This document shows positions 8,348-18,017 of a DNA stretch of 64,000 nucleotides, piece after piece; position 1 is the stretch's first letter, and every line of letters starts with the position of its first letter. The stretch lies in assembly GCA_964572845.1 (NCBI GenBank), contig CAZNFX010000006.1, positions 62,001 to 126,000 on the forward strand. The letters run 5' to 3'. Position numbers and translations under genes: made by a program. The notes beneath the pieces were generated by a model. That model searched no databases and was not told the origin of the DNA. It worked only from the letters and a program-made list of their open reading frames with translations. The DNA is from Bin55 sp964572845 (GTDB lineage: Bacteria > Pseudomonadota > Gammaproteobacteria > Pseudomonadales > Azotimanducaceae).

Positions 8348-10183
8348 ATGAATCGAATTACGGGTCTTGTATTTTCGGGTTTGGTTGTGTTATTCCTTGG
8401 CGCAAGTCTCTGTGCTCAGGACGCCAAGACCTTTACTACTCATGCGTTGACTTTGGAGGATGTTCCAAAGTATGCAGCCGATTTCGAGCATCGTGAATAT
8501 GTGAATCCCAATGCGCCCAAGGGAGGCATATTGAGGCTGTTCGCTATTGGAGGATTCGATACTTTCAACCCCTTTATCGCCAAAGGCGATCCTGCCATCG
8601 GAATGGGAAACATCTTCTACGAATCGCTCATTACCGAAACGCAAGATGATTCGTTGACCGGATATGGACTGATTGCCGGCCAAATCGAAGTGGCGCACGA
8701 CCTCTCCTTCGTGATCTATCACCTGCGAGACGAGGCGAAATTCAGCGATGGCTCTTCCATAACTGCACACGATGTTGTGTTCAGTTTTGAGACTCTCAAA
8801 GAGAAGGGACGACCGTTTTATCGCTACTACTACGGCAATGTCTCCGAAGCTGTCGCTTTGGATTCCCATCGAGTGCGATTTTCCTTTTCGGGTCCTCCCA
8901 ATCGCGAATTGCCTCAGATCATAGGGCAACTGCCAGTTCTCTCGAAGGAGTACTGGGAAGATCGCGAATTCGACAAGACAACCTTGGATCCACCCGTGAC
9001 TAGCGGACCCTACAAAATCGTCGACTTTGAGCCAGGACGCTATGTTGTGTTCGAAAGGAACGAAGATTACTGGGGCGCTAACTTGCCAATCAATAAGGGC
9101 ATGTACAACTTCGACAGGATTCGCTACGACTACGTCCGGGACGACGATGTATCCATCGAGGCGTTCAAATCGGGAGAGTACGACTACCGGGCTGAGAATT
9201 CGAGCAAGAAGTGGGCAACATCCTATGACTTTCCTGCTCTTCATGAGGGCGTCGTCAAGAAAGCCATGTTGCGACACTATCGTGCGACGGGAATGCCCTC
9301 CTTTGTCTTCAATTTGCGCAAACCGATGTTTCAGGACAAGCGCGTTCGCAAGGCGTTGGGAATGTGCTTCGACTTCGAGTGGTCGAACAAGAACCTCTTC
9401 TATGGCCAATACACGCGCAGCCGCAGCTTCTACGACAATTCCGATCTGGCATCCGATGGCTTGCCGTCCCCGGCCGAATTGGAACTGCTGGAGCCCCATC
9501 GAGGCGACATTCCTGACGAAGTCTTTACTGAAGTGTTTGAAGTCCCCGTGACTGATGGTTCGGGAAACATTCGAGGCCAATTGCAAAAAGCACTCTCGCT
9601 CCTTACGGAGGCGGGTTGGCAAATTGAGAACAACCAGTTGGTGCACACTGAGACTGGAGAGGTCATGCAGATTGAATTTCTGTTGCAATCTCCGGAATTC
9701 GAGCGAATCATTTCTCCATATTTCGAGAACTTGGAACGACTGGGCATTCGAGGAAGCATTCGTACCGTTGAGCCCGCCCAGTACCTGAACCGCGTTCGCG
9801 ACTTCGATTACGATATGATCTCAATCGTATTCGGACAATCTCGATCTCCTGGCAATGAGCAGCGAGACTATTGGGGATCGGATTCTGCAGACGTACCGGG
9901 AAGTCGCAATTATGCGGGTATCAAGGATCCCGCGATCGACATCCTTGTCGAGAATGTTGTGGAAGCGAAGACGCGGGAGGAGCTTGTAGTCGCCACTCGC
10001 GCACTGGACCGAGTGTTGCAGTGGAATTACTTTGTCGTTCCGACTTGGCACATCAATACTGATCGCGTGATTTGGTGGGACAAATTCGGCATTCCCGAAA
10101 TAAAGCCACAGTTTGGAGTCGGTTTGCTCTCTTGGTGGGTCGATCCAGAAAAGAACGAGAAGGTAGAGTCATATCGAAATTGA
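8348..10183 (+). CDS. yejA: YejA-like periplasmic oligopeptide-binding protein
   Basis: 611 aa, family 5 solute-binding protein. A signal peptide covers about residues 1-23 with cleavage near LCAQDA. YejA-type features are HALTLEDVPKYAADFEH, NPNAPKGG, FDTFNPF, the SDGSSITAHDVVFSFETLKEKG segment, and a C-terminal domain ending in WHINTDRVIWWDKFG. In Escherichia coli YejA delivers peptides, including microcin C, to the YejBEF transporter. GGAGG at 8334-8338 supports the ATG at 8348. It leads the yejA-yejB-yejE cluster, 83 bp before yejB, so it acts in the periplasm with those two permeases. A long open frame on the opposite strand is a codon-bias shadow. Confidence 0.88.
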   Translation: MNRITGLVFSGLVVLFLGASLCAQDAKTFTTHALTLEDVPKYAADFEHREYVNPNAPKGGILRLFAIGGFDTFNPFIAKGDPAIGMGNIFYESLITETQDDSLTGYGLIAGQIEVAHDLSFVIYHLRDEAKFSDGSSITAHDVVFSFETLKEKGRPFYRYYYGNVSEAVALDSHRVRFSFSGPPNRELPQIIGQLPVLSKEYWEDREFDKTTLDPPVTSGPYKIVDFEPGRYVVFERNEDYWGANLPINKGMYNFDRIRYDYVRDDDVSIEAFKSGEYDYRAENSSKKWATSYDFPALHEGVVKKAMLRHYRATGMPSFVFNLRKPMFQDKRVRKALGMCFDFEWSNKNLFYGQYTRSRSFYDNSDLASDGLPSPAELELLEPHRGDIPDEVFTEVFEVPVTDGSGNIRGQLQKALSLLTEAGWQIENNQLVHTETGEVMQIEFLLQSPEFERIISPYFENLERLGIRGSIRTVEPAQYLNRVRDFDYDMISIVFGQSRSPGNEQRDYWGSDSADVPGSRNYAGIKDPAIDILVENVVEAKTREELVVATRALDRVLQWNYFVVPTWHINTDRVIWWDKFGIPEIKPQFGVGLLSWWVDPEKNEKVESYRN

Positions 10184-10266
10184 TACCTTCAGACCCCAAT
10201 CCATGTTAGACCCTGTGCTGTGAAATGAGAGACCAGCACCAGCTCAAGTACCGAGCCTGACCGCAA

Positions 10267-11385
10267 ATGCTAGCGTACGTAATCCGTCGAATTCTGCTCA
10301 TCATCCCCACGCTGTTCGGGATCATGGTGATCAATTTCGTGGTCGTCCAATTCGCACCTGGCGGCCCGATCGAACAGATCATCGCCGAACTCACCAATCC
10401 TGACATACAGGTGACGCAACGCTTCACGGGAGGCGGCGGAGCTGAAGTGGACTCCGGCTCGCAGCAATCTTCCCGACCGGGCGGTTCCAGCGGGATGGAG
10501 AGCAAGTACAGAGGTGCAGAAGGCTTGGACCCGGAGTTTATTGCTGAGCTGGAGGAATACTTCGGATTCGATAAGCCGCTATGGCAGCGTTTCCTAATGA
10601 TGATGGGGAACTACATACGTTTCGATTTCGGAACCAGTTACTTTCGCGACCAGTCGGTTATTGATCTAGTGCTCGACAAGATGCCTGTTTCCATATCGCT
10701 TGGATTGTGGACAACGTTGTTGGTGTATTTGATTTCGATTCCGCTCGGCGTTCGCAAAGCAGTCAAGGATGGAACGAAATTCGACGTCTGGACGAGTGCG
10801 GTTGTTATTGTCGGCAATGCCATTCCAGGTTTTCTCTTTGCTGTCCTCTTGGTGGTTCTCTTTGCGGGAGGCAGCTACTTCGAATGGTTCCCGTTGCGGG
10901 GACTTGTGTCCGAAAACTGGGCCGACATGAACTGGCTGCAGCAGACCCTCGATTATCTGTGGCACATGGTGCTGCCTGTCACTGCGCTCGTCATTGGCGG
11001 TTTTGCAACGCTGACCTTTCTCACCAAGAACTCGTTTCTGGATCAAATCAACCAGCAGTATGTAATGACAGCACGGGCAAAAGGAATCGCCGAGAATCGC
11101 ATTCTCTACGGGCACGTGTTCAGAAACGCGATGCTCATTGTGATCGCGGGATTTCCAAGTGCCTTCGTGGGAATTCTGTTCACTGGCGCATTGCTTATAG
11201 AGATCATTTTCTCGCTTGACGGCCTCGGATTGCTTGGCTTTGAAGCCGTGCTGAAGCGAGACTATCCGGTGATCTTCGCAACTCTGTACTTCTTCACTCT
11301 CCTTGGTCTGGTCATGAACTTGATTGGTGATCTCACCTATACGTTCATAGATCCAAGGATTGACTTTGAGACTCGTGGTGGCTGA
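10267..11385 (+). CDS. yejB: YejB-like ABC peptide permease
   Basis: 372 aa, close to usual YejB length. It opens with MLAYVIRRILLIIPTLFGIMVINFVVVQFAPGG condensed at the first membrane helix, typical of DppB/OppB/YejB permeases. A periplasmic insert of about 70 residues follows, rich in glycine and serine near residues 55-75. Further helices lie at about 140-190 and 235-355. The cytoplasmic EAA-type loop is visible (TARAKGIAENRILYGHVFRNAM), which contacts the ATPase. It forms the inner-membrane channel with YejE. Its end overlaps the most upstream possible yejE start, so the two are translationally coupled. Confidence 0.88.
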   Translation: MLAYVIRRILLIIPTLFGIMVINFVVVQFAPGGPIEQIIAELTNPDIQVTQRFTGGGGAEVDSGSQQSSRPGGSSGMESKYRGAEGLDPEFIAELEEYFGFDKPLWQRFLMMMGNYIRFDFGTSYFRDQSVIDLVLDKMPVSISLGLWTTLLVYLISIPLGVRKAVKDGTKFDVWTSAVVIVGNAIPGFLFAVLLVVLFAGGSYFEWFPLRGLVSENWADMNWLQQTLDYLWHMVLPVTALVIGGFATLTFLTKNSFLDQINQQYVMTARAKGIAENRILYGHVFRNAMLIVIAGFPSAFVGILFTGALLIEIIFSLDGLGLLGFEAVLKRDYPVIFATLYFFTLLGLVMNLIGDLTYTFIDPRIDFETRGG

Positions 11386-12538
11386 GTCAACGGCACAGCC
11401 AGTTGAATCCCCGAGCGTCAAATTCGATGTGACGCGACAGTCGTGGATCTCGCCTCTCATGGCGAGACGATTTGCGAATTTCAAGAAGAATCGCAGAGGC
11501 TACTGGTCATTCTGGATTTTCATGGTGCTGTTCGTCATGTCGCTGTTTGCCGAATTCATTGCGAACGACAAGCCGATTCTTGTTGGCTACGAAGGCAAGC
11601 TCTACTTCCCGATTTTTCAGGTATACCCAGAGACCACATTCGGTGGTTTCTTTCCGACTGAAGCCGAGTACCGAGAAAAGGAAGTTCAAGACTTGATCAA
11701 GGAGGGCGACGGTTGGATGCTCTGGCCCCCGATTCGGTTTTCCTACCGAACGACTAACTACGAGCTGACTACGCCTGCGCCGTCTCCACCAAACCCATCC
11801 AATCTACTGGGCACGGACGACCACCAGAGGGACGTGTTGGCGAGGGTAATTTACGGATTCCGCATATCAATCCTGTTTGGACTCCTGCTCACGTTCATGT
11901 CGTCGATAGTTGGCATTGCAGCAGGAGCAGTACAAGGCTACTTTGGAGGCTGGACTGATCTGCTGTTTCAGAGATTCATCGAGATTTGGTCGGGGATGCC
12001 GAGGCTTTACATGCTGATCATCCTGGCAAGCGTGTTCACTCCCAGTTTCTGGCTGTTGCTCTTTCTGCTTTTGTTGTTCGAGTGGATGTCGCTGGTAGGC
12101 GTAGTTCGTGCTGAGTTTCTTCGTACGCGAAACTTCGAGTATGTCCGGGCTGCCCGAGCATTGGGGGTGAAGAACACCAAGATCATGCGAAAACACGTGC
12201 TACCCAACGCCATGACGGCCACGATAACGTTTCTGCCGTTCGTTATGATTGGATCCATAACGGCTCTGACATCGTTGGACTTTCTGGGTTTTGGGCTGCC
12301 GCCCGGTTCGGCGTCTTTGGGTGAACTATTGGCTCAGGGCAAGGCAAATCTGCACGCCCCCTGGCTTGGACTGACTTCGTTCTTTGTTCTGGCTTTCATG
12401 CTGAGTCTCCTCATCTTCATTGGTGAGGCCGTTCGTGATGCCTTTGACCCGCGCAAGACTTTCGATGCCATGGCATCCGAAAGCGCCAAAGAAACTGCCG
12501 AAACGACATTCGTTCCGGCGAAAGCAGCTGAAAGCTAG
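11360..12538 (+). CDS. yejE: YejE-like ABC peptide permease
   Basis: 392 aa from a TTG at 11360; GTG codons at 11375 and 11378, just before the yejB stop, are equally plausible starts. The first helix is at about residues 50-70 (YWSFWIFMVLFVMSLFAEFI), followed by the large periplasmic segment typical of YejE and the LLGTDDHQRDVLARVIYG motif of OppC/DppC permeases. Five further helices follow. The EAA loop reads RAARALGVKNTKIMRKHVLPN. It pairs with YejB for oligopeptide import. No yejF ATPase follows: the next gene, 141 bp on, encodes a dioxygenase, so the energising subunit must lie elsewhere. Confidence 0.87.
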   Translation: MTLRLVVAESTAQPVESPSVKFDVTRQSWISPLMARRFANFKKNRRGYWSFWIFMVLFVMSLFAEFIANDKPILVGYEGKLYFPIFQVYPETTFGGFFPTEAEYREKEVQDLIKEGDGWMLWPPIRFSYRTTNYELTTPAPSPPNPSNLLGTDDHQRDVLARVIYGFRISILFGLLLTFMSSIVGIAAGAVQGYFGGWTDLLFQRFIEIWSGMPRLYMLIILASVFTPSFWLLLFLLLLFEWMSLVGVVRAEFLRTRNFEYVRAARALGVKNTKIMRKHVLPNAMTATITFLPFVMIGSITALTSLDFLGFGLPPGSASLGELLAQGKANLHAPWLGLTSFFVLAFMLSLLIFIGEAVRDAFDPRKTFDAMASESAKETAETTFVPAKAAES

Positions 12539-12679
12539 TTCGACAGGGACTTAGTTCGTAGCGATTCCTACCTAGTATGGCTGAGAAATTGCTAATCGGA
12601 GGACAGAAAGCCGATCCCTTGGGACTCTGATCGCAAGACCAAAAGCTTAAAATTTGCTTTCCTTGCAAAGCCTTCCGAC

Positions 12680-13777
12680 GTGAACACTCAGACCGAACTC
12701 TCCCTCCAACAAAAGCACGAATTCTTCAACGATGGCTTCATTGTTCTCCGAGACATAATCCCTCGCGAATTGACCCGCGCGGCCAAACGGCGCATCCACA
12801 TCATGCTTTCGCGAGAAGGCGGTTTGTATAGGCACTACAAGGACTTGTCGTCTGGCGCTGAATTTCCGAGACTCATCAACGATTCACCACTTGGTGAATT
12901 GCTGACAAACACTATGGGCGAATTTGACGCACCCGTGAAGGCTATGCCTACGGCATTGAGACCGTTCGATGCATCAACCGAGCAAACCGCCTATGGAATT
13001 CCACGAACAGAAGTACCAAATTTCGGTTTCGTGCCTCACTTGGACGGCATGTGGGCCGGACGACTTCCGAAACATCGAGATGAAGTAGACGACTGGAACT
13101 CCCCTCGCACGGAGCATTTTGGTTCGGGCGACGCAACAAATAGGGGACAAAACAATACGCCGCTCTTTCAGGACCCAGCATGCACATTGTCGCTTGGGAG
13201 CTTTACGGCGTTTGTAGGTGTCGCACTCAATGATCAAACTGAATTCGGCCGTGGAAACTTAGCTCTCTTGGGAGGGGCACACCATGCTGTGGAGGACTTC
13301 TTCAAGATGCAGCGTGAAAGCGGAGGAGTAGTTGGGCCTGAAGGTGAGGGTTGGCCTCGATTGAGAGCAGTGGGGGAAAACGGTGTTGCACTCAATGTTC
13401 TGCCACAACAAATAAGAGAAAAGTTCACGGAAGGATCGACAACAACCCCAGACGGCACCGTTTGGCTCGAACCGACACCGATCTTGCTTGATGAAGGCGA
13501 TGCTGTGATCGTTATGCATGCAGTTCCGCATTGTGGAACCGAAAATCGTCTCGGCTATGAACCAAGAATGAACGTGTACTTCAGATTGAGAAGGCATCGA
13601 CCCGGCGGTGCGCGGGTGCTGGGCGACAGCGACCATCCGGACCGCGGATGGGATGGCGAGTTCCTGGAGTATCCAGACGGTTATGACCCATGGCAGGTCG
13701 CAATCGACAAACTTTGTGATCACTGGAGCGAGTGGGATGGAATGCAAGAGACCGTCGCTCAGCTTCGCATGTCCTAG
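12680..13777 (+). CDS. Phytanoyl-CoA dioxygenase (PhyH) family protein
   Basis: 365 aa, GTG start. The opening, with an FFNDGFIVLRDIIP segment, is the usual start of PhyH-family Fe(II)/2-oxoglutarate oxygenases. Iron ligands appear as an H-x-D pair at about residues 120 and 122 (VPHLDGMW) and a distal histidine near 284 (VPHCGTEN); an arginine near 295 would bind 2-oxoglutarate. A strand with GRGNLALLGGAHH supports the double-stranded beta-helix. The substrate is unknown; relatives hydroxylate diverse small molecules. The C-terminal tail is tryptophan- and aspartate-rich. It stands alone between the Yej cluster and the metalloprotease, so context does not reveal the substrate. Confidence 0.82.
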   Translation: MNTQTELSLQQKHEFFNDGFIVLRDIIPRELTRAAKRRIHIMLSREGGLYRHYKDLSSGAEFPRLINDSPLGELLTNTMGEFDAPVKAMPTALRPFDASTEQTAYGIPRTEVPNFGFVPHLDGMWAGRLPKHRDEVDDWNSPRTEHFGSGDATNRGQNNTPLFQDPACTLSLGSFTAFVGVALNDQTEFGRGNLALLGGAHHAVEDFFKMQRESGGVVGPEGEGWPRLRAVGENGVALNVLPQQIREKFTEGSTTTPDGTVWLEPTPILLDEGDAVIVMHAVPHCGTENRLGYEPRMNVYFRLRRHRPGGARVLGDSDHPDRGWDGEFLEYPDGYDPWQVAIDKLCDHWSEWDGMQETVAQLRMS

Positions 13778-13936
13778 ACGGTCGCGCTTCATACGTTAGG
13801 GACACTCGCAATTGGAGTGTCTATTCCAATCGAACGGCATAGAACACAGGCGTCTTCCAGCGATGGCGTATCAGCAAGTTTTGGTGCAGTTTTGTTGAAT
13901 TCAATGCACAGTGAATCGACACTTATTGTGGTGATT

Positions 13937-13957
13937 TAGGTCTATACTCTAGACCTA
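13937..13957. promoter_or_regulatory. 8-bp perfect inverted repeat, putative operator
   Basis: TAGGTCTA-TACTC-TAGACCTA is an exact 8-bp inverted repeat with a 5-bp centre. It lies 50 bp before the preferred metalloprotease start and covers TATACT (13943-13948), a good -10 match without a clear -35. Binding by a dimeric regulator is inference. Confidence 0.45.
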
Positions 13958-13993
13958 GAAAATTGGCACGAATGTTGTGTATGGCCTTCGCAT

Positions 13994-14000
13994 TTGGAGG
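13994..14000 (+). promoter_or_regulatory. Ribosome binding site deciding the 14007 start
   Basis: TTGGAGG lies 6 nt before the ATG at 14007. An in-frame GTG at 13977 has no such site, so 14007 is preferred. Confidence 0.65.
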
Positions 14001-14006
14001 ATCGCA

Positions 14007-17000
14007 ATGAAGATCAAGAGAATGCTCGAAACATTGAGCGACAGGACGAAAATCCATACATTTGATGGTATTAGTGGCATCCGGAGCTGCAGACCAGCGG
14101 TGCAGGCTCTAGTCACCGCTCTCGTCTTATTTGTAAGTGTTGGCGTGTTGTCGAACGCCAACCGACTGTATATCGACTGTCCTTGCACCTTCGAGCGGAC
14201 TGAAGATGGAAGGCTGGCCATTACTGCGGGATTTACCAGTTTCAGAGAGGTCGATACGCAATACCTGCGCTTTGACGTGTTTGCTACAGATGATCGAAAT
14301 AGGGGTCGACGTATCTACATTGGCAATGTATTGGTGGATCAATTGGTTCCCGAGAACGGATCGAGCGAGATTGCGACATTCTACGGCGATTTCGCACCAG
14401 GAATCGAATCCAACTCTTTGCTGCAGGGGCCTAAGTACTTGATTATCAACCTCTACAGGAATTGGAATCGCTCAGGTGGATATCAAGATGTCATCCTGGC
14501 CAAGGATTCTGTTGACGTGTTCGAAACGTTTTCGACGACCGAATTGGACTATCTCTTGGATTCCGACGGCGACGGGGTTGGCGACATCAACGAGGAAGAA
14601 CAGGGAACCGATCCAGCGGACCCGGAATCCACTCCAGAAAGCGCGACCATCGACGTGCTGGCCATGTATAGTCCCGGATTTGCAGCGGCCCAAATCGATG
14701 GACCCTACGCACGAATTTCGCATCTCATGACTACGACGAATTCGTACCTAGCGAACAGCGGTCTGTCATTCAGATTTCGGCTTGTGGGAATGATTCCCGT
14801 TGACGTCAATGACTACAACAATTTCAGTTCCATAAACATCTTTGAGATGGCAGCAGAAGGTGAACGCCATGGAGCGGACATGGCTGTCGTCTACAAGGGG
14901 GCAACCGACGCCTTTCAGTTCATTTGCGGATACACCTATATAAACGGATGGGGTTGGCGTGGCTACATGCCGTTGCTCGATGATCGTATCTATACGGCCT
15001 ATGTGCTTACGGGCTGCCCTGCAGACACTACTGCCCACGAGATCGGGCACATATTGGGGCTGGGACACTCTGAATGGCAAGGCGAAATAGGCTCGTGGAG
15101 GTTCGCTCGTGGACACGCAGTCGAGGGCGAGTTCCACACGATCATGTCGTATGCGGGATTGGGAGGAAACAAGAGCACGGTCTTCTCGAATCCCGAAATC
15201 GATGATTGTTTCAACCACGACTGTGGGGTCGACATTCACGACGAGTTTGCTGCCAATGCAGTATTGGCGATGAATGCTGTGCAATGGCAGTTCGAGAGCA
15301 TTCGTCCTGCATTCCCCGATACCGACGGCGATGGCTTTGTGGATCCCGTCGACGCTGTACCCAACGACCCGAACGATTGGCTCGATACAGACGGTGATGG
15401 TATCGGCGACCAAGCTGATGCTGACGACGATGGCGATGGAATCATTGACGAACTTGATGCTTTTCCGCTGGACTCGACCGAGTTTTTAGATACCGACGAA
15501 GACGGTGTCGGAAACAATACCGATGCTTTTCCCTTCGACCCAACCGAGCAATATGACACCGACGGCGACGGCGTTGGCGACAATGCCGACCCATTTCCGT
15601 TGGATCCCAACGAGTCTGTGGACACCGACGGCGATGGGGTGGGAGACAACACGGATGCGTTTCCAGAAGATCCGGACGAAACCTACGACACCGATGGGGA
15701 TGGCGTTGGCGACAATGCTGATACCGACGATGACAACGACGGCACAGAAGACTCCATGGATGCATATCCCCTTGACCCAACCAAGACGGACTTGTCCTCG
15801 TGGCAATTCGTGGGCGAAAACACGGGAGATTGGACCGGGTTTGCCATGTCTGCAATCGGCGACATTGACGGCGACGGCTCTGCGGAATTCATGGTCAGCG
15901 CACCTCTTTGGGATAGAGGGGACATCGAAGATGCTGGTGCCGTCTATATAGTTTCTGCAGGAGATCTCGCAGACATTGATGCCGAAGACGGAACATCGGA
16001 TCGCGTAATACATTTGGCAAACGTACCAAGTGGCACGCATTCGTGGAAGATCCTTGGAGATCAGGAAGACGCCGTGATTGGTACCACTCTTACTACTGGT
16101 GACATCAATGGAGATGGCTTTCCGGAATTAGTGATCGCGAGTCAAGGATACAGCTATACAGCCGAAGACGCGGAAGACGTGGAGGACGAGGAAGTTGAGG
16201 AGATTGCTTCAGGCGCTGTCTACATCCTCTACGCCAGCGAACTCGGTACGATGGATGGCATGGACGGGAATTCCGACCGTATAGTAGGATTGGAGAATTT
16301 CTCGGCTGGCACGCTTTCGATGCAGATCGTTGGGAACCACGATGATGGTTTTGTCGGATCGAGCGTATCTGCGGGCGATGCGGATGGCAATGGACGCGAC
16401 GACTTGGCCATTGGTGCGGATGGGTATTCTGGCAACACTGGTGCTGCTTACTTTGTGCCGAATTCATTGCTCTCTCCCCAAGGAGACGATGTAGAGCCAC
16501 CCTATACGGTGCTGAATCTTGACGATGCGCTTGAAGAAGGATTGGTCGTCGCAATCATTGGCGACGAAGAAGACGACGACATCGGAAGCAGCATTTCACT
16601 GGATGGCGACTTCGATGGCGACGGGACACCCGAGTTCACGGTTGCTGGGCGAAGCTATGGAACAGAGGGCTATGGCGCAGTCTTCATTGTTCCGATTGAC
16701 CGGCTGGACCAAGCGGACCTCGGAGATGGTGTCGATGATGGCAGGATTGCCCCAACCTCCATTCAAACAACTCCGGATACGTGGACTATCGAAGGCTTTT
16801 CAGGCAGCGACGCCTTAACTGCCACTACTAACGGTTTGACCTTTGTTGCTGACGGGGATATTGACGGTGATGGCCGATCGGAGCTTGTTATTCGACACGA
16901 AGATCGCAGGTTGACTTTTGTAGTATCGGGACGAGATCTTCAACTCGCAGACGATGAAGACTACACAAGCGATCAACGCATCGTCTTGGATAACACTCGC

Positions 17001-17873
17001 AAACAGCCAAATTCCTGGGTGATATATGGGCCAACACCAACCTATCTGTGTTGCAATACTGCTGCGACTGCGGCGGCAGATATGGATGGAGATGGCGTCA
17101 ATGAGTTGCTGGTTGGAGGAGACTATTTTGAAGATGTAGGTTTGGGAGGAGCCCTCCACATGTCGTTTGAGCAAATGGCAGAATCATCCTATATCCAACG
17201 AATTCTCATTGACGACACCCAAAACGAGTGGGAAGGTTGGATATTTGCGTGGATCCCTACACTCATACAGGTATCGTCTTACTCTGTGATCGTGGGCTCC
17301 GAAATGCCAGATGGAACGGGACTTGCTGTAGGTTCGGTGGGTGATTTGGACGGCGATGGCGGAACGGAAATTGCGATTGGAGCACCCTTGACGGCCCACT
17401 CGGAAACCAGCCCTGGACATATACATCTGATCCTTTCCGGCGAGCTCAAGCCGTTGGATCTAGTGGATGGCGATGACGATCGGTTTTCCGGACTGAACAA
17501 TATTGCAGGCGATTTCGATGGAGATGGAATTCCGAATACGTTTGACGATAACGACGACGATGATGGCTATGACGACTATGCCGACGACCTACCACTGAAC
17601 GCTGAAGAGTGGGAAGACTCGGACGAAGATGGCTGGGGTAACAATTTAGACGCATTTCCGGCCAATCCCAACGAGTGGTTTGACTCAGATGAAGATGGCG
17701 AGGGCAACAACCTCGACGAAGACGATGATGCCGATGCAATCCTTGACGACGACGACGAATTCCCGAGGGACACGGACAACGATGGAGTAATGAACCGCTT
17801 CGACGACGATGACGATGGGGACGGGGTCAAAGACGAGGACGATGCCGCTCCTTACGATCCAGAGACTTCGTAG
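14007..17873 (+). CDS. Secreted metzincin-like metalloprotease with TSP3 and FG-GAP repeats
   Basis: 1288 aa from the ATG at 14007. A hydrophobic helix near residues 31-51 follows a long basic N-region and probably acts as signal peptide. The zinc motif HEIGHILGLGH is at 344-354 and a Met-turn (IMSY) near 379, which is the metzincin arrangement of reprolysin/pappalysin-like proteases. Thrombospondin type 3 calcium repeats (DTDGDGVGDNxDxFPxDPxE) occupy about 437-596 and 1151-1288, with a short set near 190. Between them, about 611-1131, are FG-GAP integrin-alpha-like blades (GDIDGDGSAEFMVSAP and variants). It is probably exported and calcium-stabilised, and could leave by type II secretion. 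The protein target is unknown. It is monocistronic. Confidence 0.82.
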   Translation: MKIKRMLETLSDRTKIHTFDGISGIRSCRPAVQALVTALVLFVSVGVLSNANRLYIDCPCTFERTEDGRLAITAGFTSFREVDTQYLRFDVFATDDRNRGRRIYIGNVLVDQLVPENGSSEIATFYGDFAPGIESNSLLQGPKYLIINLYRNWNRSGGYQDVILAKDSVDVFETFSTTELDYLLDSDGDGVGDINEEEQGTDPADPESTPESATIDVLAMYSPGFAAAQIDGPYARISHLMTTTNSYLANSGLSFRFRLVGMIPVDVNDYNNFSSINIFEMAAEGERHGADMAVVYKGATDAFQFICGYTYINGWGWRGYMPLLDDRIYTAYVLTGCPADTTAHEIGHILGLGHSEWQGEIGSWRFARGHAVEGEFHTIMSYAGLGGNKSTVFSNPEIDDCFNHDCGVDIHDEFAANAVLAMNAVQWQFESIRPAFPDTDGDGFVDPVDAVPNDPNDWLDTDGDGIGDQADADDDGDGIIDELDAFPLDSTEFLDTDEDGVGNNTDAFPFDPTEQYDTDGDGVGDNADPFPLDPNESVDTDGDGVGDNTDAFPEDPDETYDTDGDGVGDNADTDDDNDGTEDSMDAYPLDPTKTDLSSWQFVGENTGDWTGFAMSAIGDIDGDGSAEFMVSAPLWDRGDIEDAGAVYIVSAGDLADIDAEDGTSDRVIHLANVPSGTHSWKILGDQEDAVIGTTLTTGDINGDGFPELVIASQGYSYTAEDAEDVEDEEVEEIASGAVYILYASELGTMDGMDGNSDRIVGLENFSAGTLSMQIVGNHDDGFVGSSVSAGDADGNGRDDLAIGADGYSGNTGAAYFVPNSLLSPQGDDVEPPYTVLNLDDALEEGLVVAIIGDEEDDDIGSSISLDGDFDGDGTPEFTVAGRSYGTEGYGAVFIVPIDRLDQADLGDGVDDGRIAPTSIQTTPDTWTIEGFSGSDALTATTNGLTFVADGDIDGDGRSELVIRHEDRRLTFVVSGRDLQLADDEDYTSDQRIVLDNTRKQPNSWVIYGPTPTYLCCNTAATAAADMDGDGVNELLVGGDYFEDVGLGGALHMSFEQMAESSYIQRILIDDTQNEWEGWIFAWIPTLIQVSSYSVIVGSEMPDGTGLAVGSVGDLDGDGGTEIAIGAPLTAHSETSPGHIHLILSGELKPLDLVDGDDDRFSGLNNIAGDFDGDGIPNTFDDNDDDDGYDDYADDLPLNAEEWEDSDEDGWGNNLDAFPANPNEWFDSDEDGEGNNLDEDDDADAILDDDDEFPRDTDNDGVMNRFDDDDDGDGVKDEDDAAPYDPETS

Positions 17874-18017
17874 CGTTTTGTCGAACCAGCGTGGAATCAC
17901 GAAATTGAGAAGGCACCAGACGAGGTACATTGGAATAATGTGCCTCGTCTTGCGTCGGCAAGCAACTAGTCCCGCACGACTGTCGTCGGCCATGTTCTCA
18001 CTGGCAGAGGTATCGCA

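Noticed and set aside
8390..9688. 432-aa open frame antisense to yejA
   Set aside because: Lies wholly within yejA on the other strand, low-complexity composition, no family; a codon-bias shadow.
10666..11484. 272-aa open frame antisense to yejB/yejE
   Set aside because: Overlaps two clear permease genes and has no recognisable motif.
14766..15413. 215-aa open frame antisense to the metalloprotease
   Set aside because: Mirrors the protease coding region, including its zinc motif, and has no independent support.
15320..15790. Regular repeats at first sight like a tandem repeat or CRISPR array
   Set aside because: The period and variation match coding TSP3 calcium repeats in frame; no constant repeat or unique spacers.
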